Assembly: GCF_040538665.1 (NCBI RefSeq)
Contig: NZ_JBEWXT010000001.1
Coordinates: forward strand, 434,001-498,000
Direction: 5' to 3'
From: Aureibaculum sp. 2308TA14-22
GTDB lineage: Bacteria; Bacteroidota; Bacteroidia; Flavobacteriales; Flavobacteriaceae
DNA: 64,000 nt
Under the pieces are notes generated by a model. It was given only the letters and a program-made list of their open reading frames with translations. It made no database searches and was not told the origin of the DNA. The translations under genes and the position numbers were made by a program. Shown one piece after another: positions 9,104 through 18,602 of the stretch; the first letter of the stretch is position 1; every line of letters begins with the position of its first letter.

Positions 9104-10492
9104 TTATTTAACGCCCATGTAATCTTGTACTGTTCTAAAGCCAATGTAACTTCTTGCAGAATCTCCATATTCATAATCCCTGGTACTTACTTCTAAGAAA
9201 TAAGCTACATCTTTCCAAGATCCTCCACGAATTACTTTTCTTTGATTATTACTGTCATTTACATTAGGATTCATTGTAGAACCTAAGTAATAAGAAGCAG
9301 GGTCATAAGCTGTATCGGTCCATTCAGAAACGTTACCGGCCATATTGTACAGTCCGTAATCGTTAGGTGTAAAAGACTTAGCTTCCATTGTGTATAAAGC
9401 TCCATCGGCAGCATAATCTCCTCTTTGTGGTTTAAAGTTTGCCATAAAACAACCTCTATCGGTTACAGTATAAGGACCACCCCAAGGGTATTTTGCATAT
9501 TCTAAACCTCCACGAGCAGCAAATTCCCACTCGGTTTCAGTTGGTAGTCTAAAGTTAGGTACTTTACCACCACCTTTTTTATTAGCTAAAAATCTATTTT
9601 TCTTTTGAGTTCTGAAATCGCAAAAGCCTTTAGCTTGTTCCCAAGTTACACCAACAACTGGATAATCATTATAAGCTTGATGCCAGAAATAATCTTGGTG
9701 CATAGGATCATTATATGAATAGTTGAAATCTCTTACCCAAACTGTTGTGTCAGGATAGATTTCTACCGTATTTTTCTTAATAAAGTCTTTTCTATTACTA
9801 CTGTTTCTTGCAGCACCTTCCCTATCAAAAGTATAATATAGGTATTGTAATTTTTTAGTATCGATAATCCTTCTACCGTCAAATACTTCCGTAATTGGTA
9901 AATACAAACTATCCATTGCTTCAGCATAACTTGCATCAGGATATTCAGCTACGTTCCAAACCAATTCAGGTTCCCAGTTTAAGGCTTTACCTTCTGTTGG
10001 AGAATTTAAATCACCTAGACTACCATAATTGTCCATCATATATTTATAATATACATTGGCGGTAGTATCAGGTTCTGCAAATTTGTATTTTTGAATACCA
10101 TCTTCGTTACCACTAGATGGAGCTGCATCTAAATCGGCACTAGCCGCACCAAAACCTTGTTCCTCGGCAAGAATTGCTAATTGTGTTCTTACAATTGAAT
10201 CTCTAACCCAAACTACAAACTCTCTATATTCAGCATTTGTAATTTCAGTTTCGTCCATATAAAATGGTCTTACGGTTACGGTTCTAGATGGTGTATTTAA
10301 TGCACCAGCAATATCCTCATCAGTTTTACCCATAGTAAAAGCACCACCTGGAATTAATGTCATTCCTAATGGTTTTTCAGGGAAAAATTTCTTTTTAGAC
10401 CTAACACCAGTTAACTCTCCTCTGTCGCTAGATCCACAACTGGTTGCAAAAGCAAATACAGCAAGTAAAAAATAAACGGTTACTTTTCTCAT
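9104..10492 (-). CDS. gldK: gliding motility / type IX secretion lipoprotein GldK
   Basis: GldK (PorK) is an outer-membrane lipoprotein that builds the periplasmic ring with GldN. The 462-residue protein has a lipobox, VFAFATSCGSS (lipid Cys19), and a formylglycine-generating-enzyme-like (FGE-sulfatase) fold: MTLIPGGAFTMGKTDED, DETEITNAEYREFV, VVGVTWEQAKGFCDF, FRLPTETEWEFAARGG, YNMAGNVSEWT, RKVIRGGSW. In this family the fold is structural, not catalytic. It is the first gene of the gldKLMN operon, with a 129-base gap to gldL. The ureohydrolase-like gene and topA lie upstream on the same strand, an arrangement I recall as common in flavobacteria. Confidence 0.95.
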   Translation of the reverse strand: MRKVTVYFLLAVFAFATSCGSSDRGELTGVRSKKKFFPEKPLGMTLIPGGAFTMGKTDEDIAGALNTPSRTVTVRPFYMDETEITNAEYREFVVWVRDSIVRTQLAILAEEQGFGAASADLDAAPSSGNEDGIQKYKFAEPDTTANVYYKYMMDNYGSLGDLNSPTEGKALNWEPELVWNVAEYPDASYAEAMDSLYLPITEVFDGRRIIDTKKLQYLYYTFDREGAARNSSNRKDFIKKNTVEIYPDTTVWVRDFNYSYNDPMHQDYFWHQAYNDYPVVGVTWEQAKGFCDFRTQKKNRFLANKKGGGKVPNFRLPTETEWEFAARGGLEYAKYPWGGPYTVTDRGCFMANFKPQRGDYAADGALYTMEAKSFTPNDYGLYNMAGNVSEWTDTAYDPASYYLGSTMNPNVNDSNNQRKVIRGGSWKDVAYFLEVSTRDYEYGDSARSYIGFRTVQDYMGVK

Positions 10493-10621
10493 AAATGTAA
10501 ATTTAGTATCCCTTTTAGGGGAAAAATACTATTTGTTTTATTAAAACTATTTTGATAAAAAACAATTTTTGATTTCGTAGAATCACTTTAAGAACGCAGA
10601 AAAAATATTTTTAGTGTGTAA

Positions 10622-11779
10622 CTAATTTAATTTTCTAAAAGTTTTCCACCATCTTTCGGGAATAACTTGATTTCCTGCTCTTAAATAATCTTGATACGTA
10701 CATGGTATTAACGTATGCTTTGTAGTTTTATTATTTGGATGTTCAACTTCCATCCACCATCTGTCACTTTTATTACTTTTAAAGAAATTTATGGTAGTAT
10801 CTTCTATTGGAACTATGTATTTTTTGTAGTCTTTTTTTGAAGTAAAAGGATACTCATTGGTTCTGAAATTATAACCTTCAATAAAATACCAAATCATTTG
10901 GGCAATTAAATGTGCGGTTTGGTCTTTTTCATCTAGTTTTGCATTATATTCGTAAATACCAAAAGAAGAAACTTTATCACTAATACCTGCATATCTAGAA
11001 ATTGCACAAATGGTTTCACCATAAAACCCATTAGGTACGGCATTGTTATTTGCTGGTGCTTCTGCTCTTCTTATAGCACCAATATCAATACTTACCACAT
11101 CGGTATCTCGGAAAACAGGTTCAACTATTTTTACATCATTGGCAATTTCTCCCAACCTGTAAACATCAAAGTATAACTTTTCTAGTAAATCAATTTCCTC
11201 TTGCGAGTTAAAATACGTCTGATAACCTATATTGCTGTAATTAAAAAGATTACTTGGCTTGTCTAAGATTATTTTATTTAAAAAAGAAGTTGACGATACT
11301 TCATCTTCAATATGTCCTAAATCAAATTTGGTGTCAACCGTAGTTAGGTTTACGGTTTGTTCCAAACTATCATAGGCACGGTAGTTGGCATAAGTCAGAT
11401 CTTGGCCACCACCTATTATTATAGGTATAATATTGTTTTTAACTAAATAAACTATTATTTCTTGCAGAGCAAAATAAGAATCCTCTTCTTCTTCACCTTG
11501 CGGGATGTTGCCCAAGTCAACGATATTAGAAAACCAATTGCCCGGAAATAGCTGATATAAATATTTGCGTATAACACTAAAATCCTTTCCAGCACCATGA
11601 TTATCTTCTGCCCTTCTACCTTCTTCCACACCAATAATGGCAATATGTACTCCTTTTAATTCGGGAAGTCCATTTTGTTTTGAGTGAATGGAAATTCTTT
11701 TTCCCAAAGATTGATTGGGTAATAATGCCGAATGTGCCACAACGGCTTCTTCAACAGGATTTAAGAATTCAAAACTCAT
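10622..11779 (-). CDS. arginase/formimidoylglutamase-family protein, probable pseudoenzyme
   Basis: The 385-residue protein has the ureohydrolase layout. However, the metal-ligand motifs are altered. The GGDHS-type motif reads GGGQD (123-127, His to Gln), DAHxD reads DTKFD (149-153, His to Lys), and SxDxDxxDP reads SIDIGAIRRAEAP (Asp to Gly at 234, and Asp to Arg further on). Thus three of six di-manganese ligands are lost, while the flanking fold (EYNAKLDEKDQTAHLIAQMIW) is well kept. Databases usually name such proteins formimidoylglutamase, but hydrolysis of guanidino substrates looks unlikely. It lies between topA and gldK on the same strand, 21 bases after topA, so a non-enzymatic role, possibly linked to the gliding locus, is an inference. 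Confidence 0.8.
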   Translation of the reverse strand: MSFEFLNPVEEAVVAHSALLPNQSLGKRISIHSKQNGLPELKGVHIAIIGVEEGRRAEDNHGAGKDFSVIRKYLYQLFPGNWFSNIVDLGNIPQGEEEEDSYFALQEIIVYLVKNNIIPIIIGGGQDLTYANYRAYDSLEQTVNLTTVDTKFDLGHIEDEVSSTSFLNKIILDKPSNLFNYSNIGYQTYFNSQEEIDLLEKLYFDVYRLGEIANDVKIVEPVFRDTDVVSIDIGAIRRAEAPANNNAVPNGFYGETICAISRYAGISDKVSSFGIYEYNAKLDEKDQTAHLIAQMIWYFIEGYNFRTNEYPFTSKKDYKKYIVPIEDTTINFFKSNKSDRWWMEVEHPNNKTTKHTLIPCTYQDYLRAGNQVIPERWWKTFRKLN

Positions 11780-11800
11780 AGCTTAAGCAATTATTGACGT

Positions 11801-14284
11801 TTATTTCTTTTTTGCAGTTTTTTTCCTGGTTTTTTTCTTTGGCGTCTTCTTTTCTATAATTTCTTGAACTTCTTCCAAAGTCAATTTTTCAGCCTTAGTG
11901 GTTTTGGGCAATTCAATTTTTAATTTGCCTTTTATAATATTGAATCTACCCCATCGTGCTTTTTCAACACGTATGCCTTCTTCTTCCCAATGGTGAATTA
12001 CTTTTTCTTTTTCCTTTTTTCTTTTATCCTCGATAAGCTCTTCAATATCAGATTGTGAAAGGTTGTCAAAATCGTATTTTTTGTTTACGTTGATAAACAT
12101 CCCATCGTATTTAATAAAAGGTCCAAACCTACCTACACCTTTTTGAACAGGAAGTTCTTTGTAATGAGCAATTGGAGCATCCGCTTTTTGCTTAGCTTTA
12201 ATTAGTTCTATAGCCCTGTCCATATCAACCGACATAGGATTTTCACCTATGTCCAATGAAATGAATTTTTTGCCAAACTTTACATACGGGCCAAACCTAC
12301 CATTATTAACTATAATTTCTTCACCTTCAAAATCACCTAATGTTTTGGGTAATTTAAAAAGATCCATGGCTTCTTCATAAGTAACCGTTTCTATAGTTTG
12401 ACTTCCTTGTAAGCTGGCAAATTTGGGTTTTTCTTCATCGGTTACCTTACCAATTTGTACCATAGCACCAAATCTACCTAAACGTGCATATACGTTTTTG
12501 CCAGACTCTGGGTCAACACCCAGAAGACGTTCTCCTTTGGCTCTTTCTGCATTTTCTGAAACATCTTCAACTCTTGGATGGAATTTGGTATAAAAATCTT
12601 TAATCATTGATGTCCAATCTTCCTTTCCAGCGGCAATGTCATCAAACTCTTCCTCAACTTTTGCCGTAAAACCAAAGTCCAAAACGGTCTTAAAATGTTC
12701 AACTAAAAAATCATTTACAATTTTACCGATATCCGTAGGTACTAATTTACCCTTATCAGAACCTACTTTTTCGGTCAATTCCTTTTCGGATAAGTTACCA
12801 TTCTTAAGTTTTAACTCGGTATATTTTCTTTCCACACCATCAATTGTACCTTTAACTATATATTCTCTGCGTTGTATTGTAGAAATAGTCGGTGCATATG
12901 TGGAAGGACGACCTATACCTAATTCCTCCAATTGTTTTACCAAAGAGGCCTCTGTAAATCTCCCTGGAGGTCTTGTGTAACGCTCAGTGGCTGTAATAAA
13001 ATTGTTCTCTAGTTTTTCACTAACAGCTAGTTTAGGTAACATACCCTCTTGTTCTTCATCTTCATTGTCAGTGCCTTCTAAATAAACTTTTAAAAATCCA
13101 TCAAACGTTATAACCTGACCATTGGCTGTTAAAATTTCTTTGTTGTTAGAATTACTAATTTTTACATTGGTTCTTTCTAATTGAGCCTCGCTCATTTGAG
13201 ATGCCAATGTTCTTTTCCAAATTAAGCTGTACAACCTATCCTCATCCCTGCCTATTGAAACTCCGTGTTTGCTCATGTCCGTAGGTCTGATGGCCTCGTG
13301 AGCTTCTTGAGCACCTTTTGCTTTCGATTTAAAATTTCTTGGTTTGCTGTATTTTTCACCATAAGAAGATGTAATCTCTTCTTGTGCCGCTTTTTTAGCA
13401 TCTTCAGATAAATTAACACTATCTGTTCTCATATAAGTTATGAGACCCGCTTCATATAAACGTTGAGCCATAATCATTGTTTTGGCTACTGGAAAATATA
13501 GTTTGCGTGAAGCTTCTTGTTGCAATGTTGAGGTTGTAAACGGAGCCGCAGGAGATTTCTTAGCGGGCTTTGTTTGTAAGTCGGCAACTTTAAAATCAGC
13601 ACCTACACAAGAATCTAAAAATTGTTCGGCAGCTTCTCTGGTTTCAAAATTCTTAGGTAGCTTAGCTTTAAAAGTTTTTCCTTCTTGGTTACTAAATTCA
13701 GCATCAATCCTATAAGATGCTACAGGAGTGAAATTCTCAATCTCACGCTCACGTTCCACAATTAAACGTACTGCAACGGATTGTACTCTACCTGCAGATA
13801 AGCCACCTTTTACCTTACGCCATAAAACAGGCGAAAGCTCATAACCTACTAATCTATCTAGAACTCTACGTGCTTGTTGTGCATTTACTAAATTGTAGTT
13901 TATACTTCGTGGATTTTCAACTGCTTTTAAAATGGCATTTTTTGTAATTTCATGAAAAACAATACGCTTAGTGTTGTCTTTATCAAGCTTCAATTGCTCA
14001 AATAAATGCCAAGCAATTGCTTCTCCTTCACGGTCTTCATCACTTGCTAACCAAACGGTATCTACTTTTTTGGCAATATCTTTTAATTTTTTAACTACTG
14101 CTTTCTTGTCAGATGACACAATGTAATCTGGGCTAAAATCCCCCTCTACATTAACCCCTAATTCTTTTGAAGGTAAGTCGGCTATATGACCATAACTCGA
14201 TTCGACTTGAAAATCTTTACCTAAAAATTTTTCGATGGTTTTTGCTTTTGCAGGTGACTCAACAATTACTAAATTTTTTGCCAT
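11801..14284 (-). CDS. topA: DNA topoisomerase I (type IA)
   Basis: TopA relaxes negative supercoils by transient single-strand cleavage. The start is taken as ATG at 14284, giving MAKNLVIVESPAKAKT, rather than TTG at 14293, because the family begins there; the length is then 827 residues. The TOPRIM domain is visible as VESPAKAKTIEKFLG and ASDEDREGEAIAWH (acidic metal ligands). The catalytic Tyr lies in GLITYMRTDS, and QQARRVLDRLVGYELSP belongs to the cleavage core. The C-terminal third has repeated toprim C-terminal modules (RFGAMVQIG, RFGPYVKFGKK, RFGPFIKYDG) and a Lys-rich tail, and lacks Cys zinc fingers, as usual in Bacteroidota. It is divergent from miaB. Confidence 0.95.
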   Translation of the reverse strand: MAKNLVIVESPAKAKTIEKFLGKDFQVESSYGHIADLPSKELGVNVEGDFSPDYIVSSDKKAVVKKLKDIAKKVDTVWLASDEDREGEAIAWHLFEQLKLDKDNTKRIVFHEITKNAILKAVENPRSINYNLVNAQQARRVLDRLVGYELSPVLWRKVKGGLSAGRVQSVAVRLIVEREREIENFTPVASYRIDAEFSNQEGKTFKAKLPKNFETREAAEQFLDSCVGADFKVADLQTKPAKKSPAAPFTTSTLQQEASRKLYFPVAKTMIMAQRLYEAGLITYMRTDSVNLSEDAKKAAQEEITSSYGEKYSKPRNFKSKAKGAQEAHEAIRPTDMSKHGVSIGRDEDRLYSLIWKRTLASQMSEAQLERTNVKISNSNNKEILTANGQVITFDGFLKVYLEGTDNEDEEQEGMLPKLAVSEKLENNFITATERYTRPPGRFTEASLVKQLEELGIGRPSTYAPTISTIQRREYIVKGTIDGVERKYTELKLKNGNLSEKELTEKVGSDKGKLVPTDIGKIVNDFLVEHFKTVLDFGFTAKVEEEFDDIAAGKEDWTSMIKDFYTKFHPRVEDVSENAERAKGERLLGVDPESGKNVYARLGRFGAMVQIGKVTDEEKPKFASLQGSQTIETVTYEEAMDLFKLPKTLGDFEGEEIIVNNGRFGPYVKFGKKFISLDIGENPMSVDMDRAIELIKAKQKADAPIAHYKELPVQKGVGRFGPFIKYDGMFINVNKKYDFDNLSQSDIEELIEDKRKKEKEKVIHHWEEEGIRVEKARWGRFNIIKGKLKIELPKTTKAEKLTLEEVQEIIEKKTPKKKTRKKTAKKK

Positions 14285-14476
14285 ATAATTCAATTCAGAG
14301 TTAAATTTTCAAAATAGAATATTGTATTAAACCAATAAAACATATACAATTTTGAAAGTGCAAAAGTATGTAGAATTTTTTAATATTGATTTTTTTAATA
14401 AAGTTATCGGTTGTTTTTTGCTGTTTTACGGTTGTTAATTTTCTGCCAAAATGGCATATAGTTTCGTTATTGGTTG

Positions 14477-14484
14477 TATATTTG
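14477..14484 (+). promoter_or_regulatory. candidate -7 box (TATATTTG) for miaB
   Basis: TATATTTG fits the Bacteroidota housekeeping -7 consensus TAnnTTTG and lies 18 bases before the miaB ATG. I find no TTG -33 element at the usual distance, and such boxes occur by chance in AT-rich DNA, so this is tentative. It bears on the start choice: it lies inside the longer open frame. Confidence 0.35.
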
Positions 14485-14502
14485 CAGTCCAATTTTTGCA
14501 AG

Positions 14503-15954
14503 ATGAGTGTAGAAAAAATTATAGAAGAAGATAAACAAGGTCAATCCTTAGTTATGGATGCAGTTAAAGGCAATCGTAAAAAACTTTTTATAGAAAGTTA
14601 TGGTTGTCAGATGAATATGAGCGATAGCGAAATTGTAGCTTCTATTTTGGCTAAAGAAGGTTTTAACACCACACAACAATTAGAAGAAGCCGACTTGGTT
14701 TTGGTTAACACATGTTCCATACGTGATAATGCTGAGCAAACCGTCAGAAAACGTTTACAGTACTATAATTCAGTTAAACGTAAAAATCCATCTATGAAAG
14801 TTGGAGTATTGGGCTGCATGGCAGAACGCTTAAAATCAAAATTTTTAGAAGAAGAAAAAATTGTCGATTTGGTGGTCGGACCAGATGCGTATAGAGATTT
14901 GCCTAATTTGGTTGAAGAAGTAGAAGCCGGTAGAGAGGCTATTAATGTTATCTTGTCCAAGGAAGAAACTTATGCTGATGTTTCCCCAGTTCGATTGCAA
15001 TCCAATGGAGTTTCAGCTTTTGTATCAATTACCAGAGGATGTGACAATATGTGTACGTTTTGTGTAGTACCTTTTACTAGAGGTAGAGAACGTAGCCGCG
15101 ATCCGAAAAGTATAATTGAAGAGATCCGTGATTTGAACAAAAAGAATTTTAAAGAGATTACACTACTTGGTCAGAACGTAGATAGTTATTTATGGTACGG
15201 TGGCGGATTGAAAAAAGATTTTAAAAAAGCATCTGAGATTGCCCAAAGTACAGCAGTTGATTTTGCTCAACTGTTAGATTTATGTGCTACTGAATTTCCA
15301 AAAATGCGATTTCGATTTTCTACATCTAATCCTCAAGATATGAGTTTAGAAGTGTTGCATGTTATGGCAAAACATCAAAATATCTGTAAATACATTCACT
15401 TGCCCGTACAATCAGGAAGTACGCGAATTTTAGAAAGAATGAATCGTCAACATACCCGAGAAGAGTATATGGAGTTAGTGGATAATATCCACAGAATTTT
15501 ACCAGATTGCTCATTGTCTCAAGATATGATTACAGGATTTTGTGGTGAGACCGAAGAAGATCATCAAGATACATTATCCTTAATGGAATATGTAAAATAT
15601 GATTTCGGATTTATGTTTGCCTACTCTGAAAGACCAGGAACATTGGCAGCTAAAAAGTTTGAAGATGATATTCCGCTTGACGTTAAGAAAAGACGTTTAG
15701 CAGAAGTAATTGCTTTGCAGCAAGAACATTCACATTATAGAACCAAACAACATTTAGGCAAGGTAGAGGAAGTACTGATAGAAGGAACATCCAAGAAGAA
15801 CGAAAACGAATGGAAAGGCAGGAATACACAGAACACTGTAGTTGTTTTTCCAAAGGAGCACTATAAAATGGGTGATTTTGTAAATGTAAAAATAGAGTCT
15901 TGTACTTCTGCTACTTTAATAGGAACGGCGGTTGGGTATTCTGAAAATAATTAA
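14503..15954 (+). CDS. miaB: tRNA-2-methylthio-N6-dimethylallyladenosine synthase MiaB
   Basis: MiaB is a radical-SAM methylthiotransferase that modifies A37 of tRNAs reading UNN codons. The start is ATG at 14503 (483 residues). A longer frame from 14386 adds a hydrophobic, non-conserved leader and covers the likely promoter. The N-terminal UPF0004 domain carries three cluster Cys in [16 protein letters not shown] and LGCMAER. The radical-SAM cluster motif is [25 protein letters not shown]-binding domain ends the protein ([15 protein letters not shown] to [10 protein letters not shown]). The stop is followed at once by the ATG of the sigma-54 activator gene, so the two are translationally close. 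Confidence 0.95.
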   Translation: MSVEKIIEEDKQGQSLVMDAVKGNRKKLFIESYGCQMNMSDSEIVASILAKEGFNTTQQLEEADLVLVNTCSIRDNAEQTVRKRLQYYNSVKRKNPSMKVGVLGCMAERLKSKFLEEEKIVDLVVGPDAYRDLPNLVEEVEAGREAINVILSKEETYADVSPVRLQSNGVSAFVSITRGCDNMCTFCVVPFTRGRERSRDPKSIIEEIRDLNKKNFKEITLLGQNVDSYLWYGGGLKKDFKKASEIAQSTAVDFAQLLDLCATEFPKMRFRFSTSNPQDMSLEVLHVMAKHQNICKYIHLPVQSGSTRILERMNRQHTREEYMELVDNIHRILPDCSLSQDMITGFCGETEEDHQDTLSLMEYVKYDFGFMFAYSERPGTLAAKKFEDDIPLDVKKRRLAEVIALQQEHSHYRTKQHLGKVEEVLIEGTSKKNENEWKGRNTQNTVVVFPKEHYKMGDFVNVKIESCTSATLIGTAVGYSENN

Positions 15955-17202
15955 ATGGAAAACTTACAAACCATAAAACAACGATTTGGTATTATCGGTA
16001 ACGATATAAACCTAAACCGTGCATTAGAAAAAGCGATTAGGGTAGCCCCGACCGATATTTCTGTATTGGTAACGGGTGAGAGTGGTGTAGGTAAAGAATT
16101 TATACCTAAAATCATTCATCAGTTATCGCATAGAAAGCATGCTAAATATATTGCTGTTAACTGTGGTGCTATTCCCGAAGGCACTATTGATAGTGAATTG
16201 TTCGGTCACGAAAAAGGTTCGTTTACGGGAGCTACACAAACCAGAAACGGTTATTTTGAAGTAGCAGATGGCGGGACTATTTTTTTAGATGAAGTAGGAG
16301 AATTACCGCTAACAACACAAGTACGTTTGTTGCGTGTGTTGGAAAATGGGGAGTTTATAAAAGTGGGATCTTCGAAAGTACAGAAAACCAATGTACGGAT
16401 TGTAGCGGCTACCAATTTAAATATAATAGAAGGTATTCAAAAAGGCAAATTCCGTGAAGATTTATACTATCGTTTAAGTACGGTAGAAATTAATTTACCA
16501 GCATTGCGTAAACGTAAGGACGATATTCATTTGTTGTTTAGAAAGTTTGCCTCTGATTTTGCCCAAAAATACAATATGCCTACCATAAGGCTTTCTGACG
16601 ATGCTACCATTGTTTTAAAAGATTACGGTTGGAAAGGAAACATCCGTCAATTGCGGAATGTTACAGAACAGATATCCGTAATTGAGCAGAATAGAGAAGT
16701 GTCGGCACAAACTTTAAAGAGTTATTTACCTGATTATAGTTCTAATTTTCCCGCTTTGGTAGGTGGAGAATCTCAGGGCAGTGATTTTGCCAATGAACGT
16801 GAAATTTTATACAAAGTACTTTTTGATATGCGTAATGATATTACGGATTTAAAAAAACTAACTATGGAATTGATGCAAGGTGGTAAAACGGTTACTGATG
16901 AAAAGAATACCCAACGCCTTATTCAAAAGATTTATGGCAATGGAGGTGAAGAACAAGAAGAAAATTTAGTTGAAATTATTTCTCCCCAAAAAACAGAAAC
17001 ATATCAAGAAGAACAGCATCAGTATAACGACAATTATCAAGATGCAGAAACTGTTGAAGAAACCTTGTCCTTACAAGAAAAAGAATATGAAATGATTAAG
17101 AAGGCGTTAGAACGAAACCAAAATAAAAGGAAGTTGGCGGCTAAAGAACTGGGTATTTCTGAAAGAACATTGTATAGAAAAATAAAACAATATGCTTTAT
17201 AG
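15955..17202 (+). CDS. sigma-54-dependent transcriptional activator (AAA+, Fis-type HTH)
   Basis: The 415-residue protein is a bacterial enhancer-binding protein. It lacks an N-terminal receiver or sensor domain and begins almost directly with the AAA+ module. Visible are Walker A GESGVGKE (41-48), the sigma-54 contact loop GSFTGA (88-93, a variant of GAFTGA), Walker B TIFLDEVGE (108-116) and the arginine-finger region. A low-complexity Glu/Gln-rich linker (about 325-365) leads to a C-terminal Fis-type helix-turn-helix, KLAAKELGISERTLYRKIKQY. With no sensor domain, activity is probably set by expression or a partner. It abuts miaB and precedes an envelope lipoprotein gene, an order I recall as common in flavobacteria. 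Its targets are unknown; see the groES upstream site. Confidence 0.9.
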   Translation: MENLQTIKQRFGIIGNDINLNRALEKAIRVAPTDISVLVTGESGVGKEFIPKIIHQLSHRKHAKYIAVNCGAIPEGTIDSELFGHEKGSFTGATQTRNGYFEVADGGTIFLDEVGELPLTTQVRLLRVLENGEFIKVGSSKVQKTNVRIVAATNLNIIEGIQKGKFREDLYYRLSTVEINLPALRKRKDDIHLLFRKFASDFAQKYNMPTIRLSDDATIVLKDYGWKGNIRQLRNVTEQISVIEQNREVSAQTLKSYLPDYSSNFPALVGGESQGSDFANEREILYKVLFDMRNDITDLKKLTMELMQGGKTVTDEKNTQRLIQKIYGNGGEEQEENLVEIISPQKTETYQEEQHQYNDNYQDAETVEETLSLQEKEYEMIKKALERNQNKRKLAAKELGISERTLYRKIKQYAL

Positions 17203-17259
17203 TGATGCCGATGTTTCAGAAGAGATTAATATATTTACAAATTAATAGAAAAAACTAAT

Positions 17260-17288
17260 GTCAGTTCGAGTGTCCCGTAATTCGGGAG
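17260..17288. repeat. intergenic repeat GTCAGTTCGAGTG + TCCCG/CGGGA hairpin
   Basis: GTCAGTTCGAGTG (17260-17272) leads into TCCCG-TAATT-CGGGA (17273-17287) in the spacer before the LptE-like gene. This combination resembles a short repeat seen in many flavobacterial intergenic regions (from memory). It is related to the hairpin at 1502-1519. Confidence 0.45.
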
Positions 17289-17303
17289 AGAAATAAATAT
17301 TTA

Positions 17304-17804
17304 ATGAAAAAAATTACACTTTTAATATTATTAATATTCATAATACAAGGCTGTAGTTATAAGCTATCCTTCACTGGAGGTAGTACCGGTGATGCTGAAA
17401 CCATACAAATAGATTATTTCCCGAATAATGCTGTGTTAGTAGAACCAACGGTAAGTCAAAAATTTACAGATGCTTTACGTGACTTATTTACGCGTCAAAC
17501 CAATTTAAGTTTAACAACTAACAATGGCGATTTATATTTTGAAGGGGAAATAACCGATTATAAAGTAATACCTATCACCGCAACTGCAGATCAGAGGGCA
17601 GCACAAAATAGATTAACCATTGCAGTTAGAGTTCGTTTTTATAATAAGTTGATAGAAGAAGACAATTTTGAGAAAACGTTTTCTTTCTTTTCAGATTTTG
17701 ATGCAAACTCTCAACTTATCGGAGGAGTATTAGATACTGCCTTAGAAGAAATTTTTGAGAGATTAACACAAGATATATATAATGCGTCAGTAGCAAAGTG
17801 GTAA
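17304..17804 (+). CDS. LptE-like LPS-assembly lipoprotein
   Basis: The 166-residue prolipoprotein has a lipobox IIQGCSYK (Cys17). The mature part follows the LptE pattern of Bacteroidota: a Tyr-Lys-Leu-Ser-Phe start, a beta-rich stretch with LTTNNGDLYFEGEITDY, the Ala/Gln-rich ATADQRAAQNRLTIAVRVRFYN and a C-terminal helix (IGGVLDTALEEIFERLTQDIYN). LptE plugs the outer-membrane LptD barrel that inserts lipopolysaccharide. lptD itself is not in the window. It lies 101 bases after the activator gene and one base before the next ORF, so it belongs to the same transcript as the TPR-like gene and secG. Assignment rests on pattern and context. Confidence 0.72.
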   Translation: MKKITLLILLIFIIQGCSYKLSFTGGSTGDAETIQIDYFPNNAVLVEPTVSQKFTDALRDLFTRQTNLSLTTNNGDLYFEGEITDYKVIPITATADQRAAQNRLTIAVRVRFYNKLIEEDNFEKTFSFFSDFDANSQLIGGVLDTALEEIFERLTQDIYNASVAKW

Positions 17805-17805
17805 T

Positions 17806-18600
17806 ATGAACATTTCAGAATTTACATCATTATTAGACAATAAGAAAGCTATTACCATTGCTCAAACCAATGCTATTGAAGATATTTTAGAAAACTATCC
17901 CTACTTTCAAGCTGCAAGGATGATTCATCTTAAAGGGTTAAAAAATCAGCATAGTTTTAAATACAATTCAGCATTAAAAACAACAGCAGCTTATACAACT
18001 AATAGAACGGTGTTGTTTGATTTTATTACAGCAGATACGTTAGACAATTCAAAAGCTTTAGAAAAACAGCAAGAAATTATTGATACTAATGAAGTTGTTG
18101 ATTTAGAAATTGTAGACAAATCAGAAAATAACAAATCTAATACACTAATTGTAGAAGAAGCTATTGTAAAAAAGGTTGAGGAAAAATTAAATATTGGAAA
18201 GCCATTGGTATTTGATCTTTCAGAAATGCATTCTTTTAGCGAATGGTTGCAACTAACCGACGTAAAGCCAATAGAAAGAGAAGAAAGCTCAGAGGTTGAA
18301 ACTCCTAAAAAACAACCTGCTAAAAACAAAGAAAAATTTGATATTATTGAGCAATTTATTACTTCTAAACCAAAATTAGAAGTAAGCAAAACTATTGAAA
18401 ACATTGATGTTTCTTTTGAAAGTGTTATTGAAGATGGTACGTTAATGACTGAGACGTTGGCACGTGTTTATCTTGAACAAAAAAAGTACGACAAGGCCAT
18501 ACAAGCTTTTAAAATATTAAGTTTGAAATATCCGGAAAAAAGTAGTTTCTTTGCAGACCGAATTAAAGCAATAAAGTTTTTACAAAAAAATAATTCATAA
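17806..18600 (+). CDS. TPR-like hypothetical protein
   Basis: The 264-residue protein has no signal peptide or membrane helix. The N-terminal half (FTSLLDNKKAITIAQTNAI, ILENYPYFQAARMIHLKGL) looks helical. The middle is charged and low in complexity (about 85-200). The C-terminus carries one recognisable tetratricopeptide-like unit, TETLARVYLEQKKYDKAIQAFKILSLKYPEK. It sits one base after the LptE-like gene and two bases before secG, a tight arrangement that suggests co-expression with envelope genes. I do not recognise a named family and give no function. ATG at 17806 is the only sensible start. Confidence 0.85.
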   Translation: MNISEFTSLLDNKKAITIAQTNAIEDILENYPYFQAARMIHLKGLKNQHSFKYNSALKTTAAYTTNRTVLFDFITADTLDNSKALEKQQEIIDTNEVVDLEIVDKSENNKSNTLIVEEAIVKKVEEKLNIGKPLVFDLSEMHSFSEWLQLTDVKPIEREESSEVETPKKQPAKNKEKFDIIEQFITSKPKLEVSKTIENIDVSFESVIEDGTLMTETLARVYLEQKKYDKAIQAFKILSLKYPEKSSFFADRIKAIKFLQKNNS

Positions 18601-18602
18601 AA

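Noticed and set aside
14386-14502. N-terminal extension of miaB
   Set aside because: Hydrophobic, non-conserved leader that covers the candidate promoter; the family starts at the ATG at 14503.
17991-18404. 137-codon antisense frame over the TPR-like gene
   Set aside because: Ser/Thr-rich composition mirrors the Glu/Lys codons of the sense gene, which is flanked tightly by lptE-like and secG.
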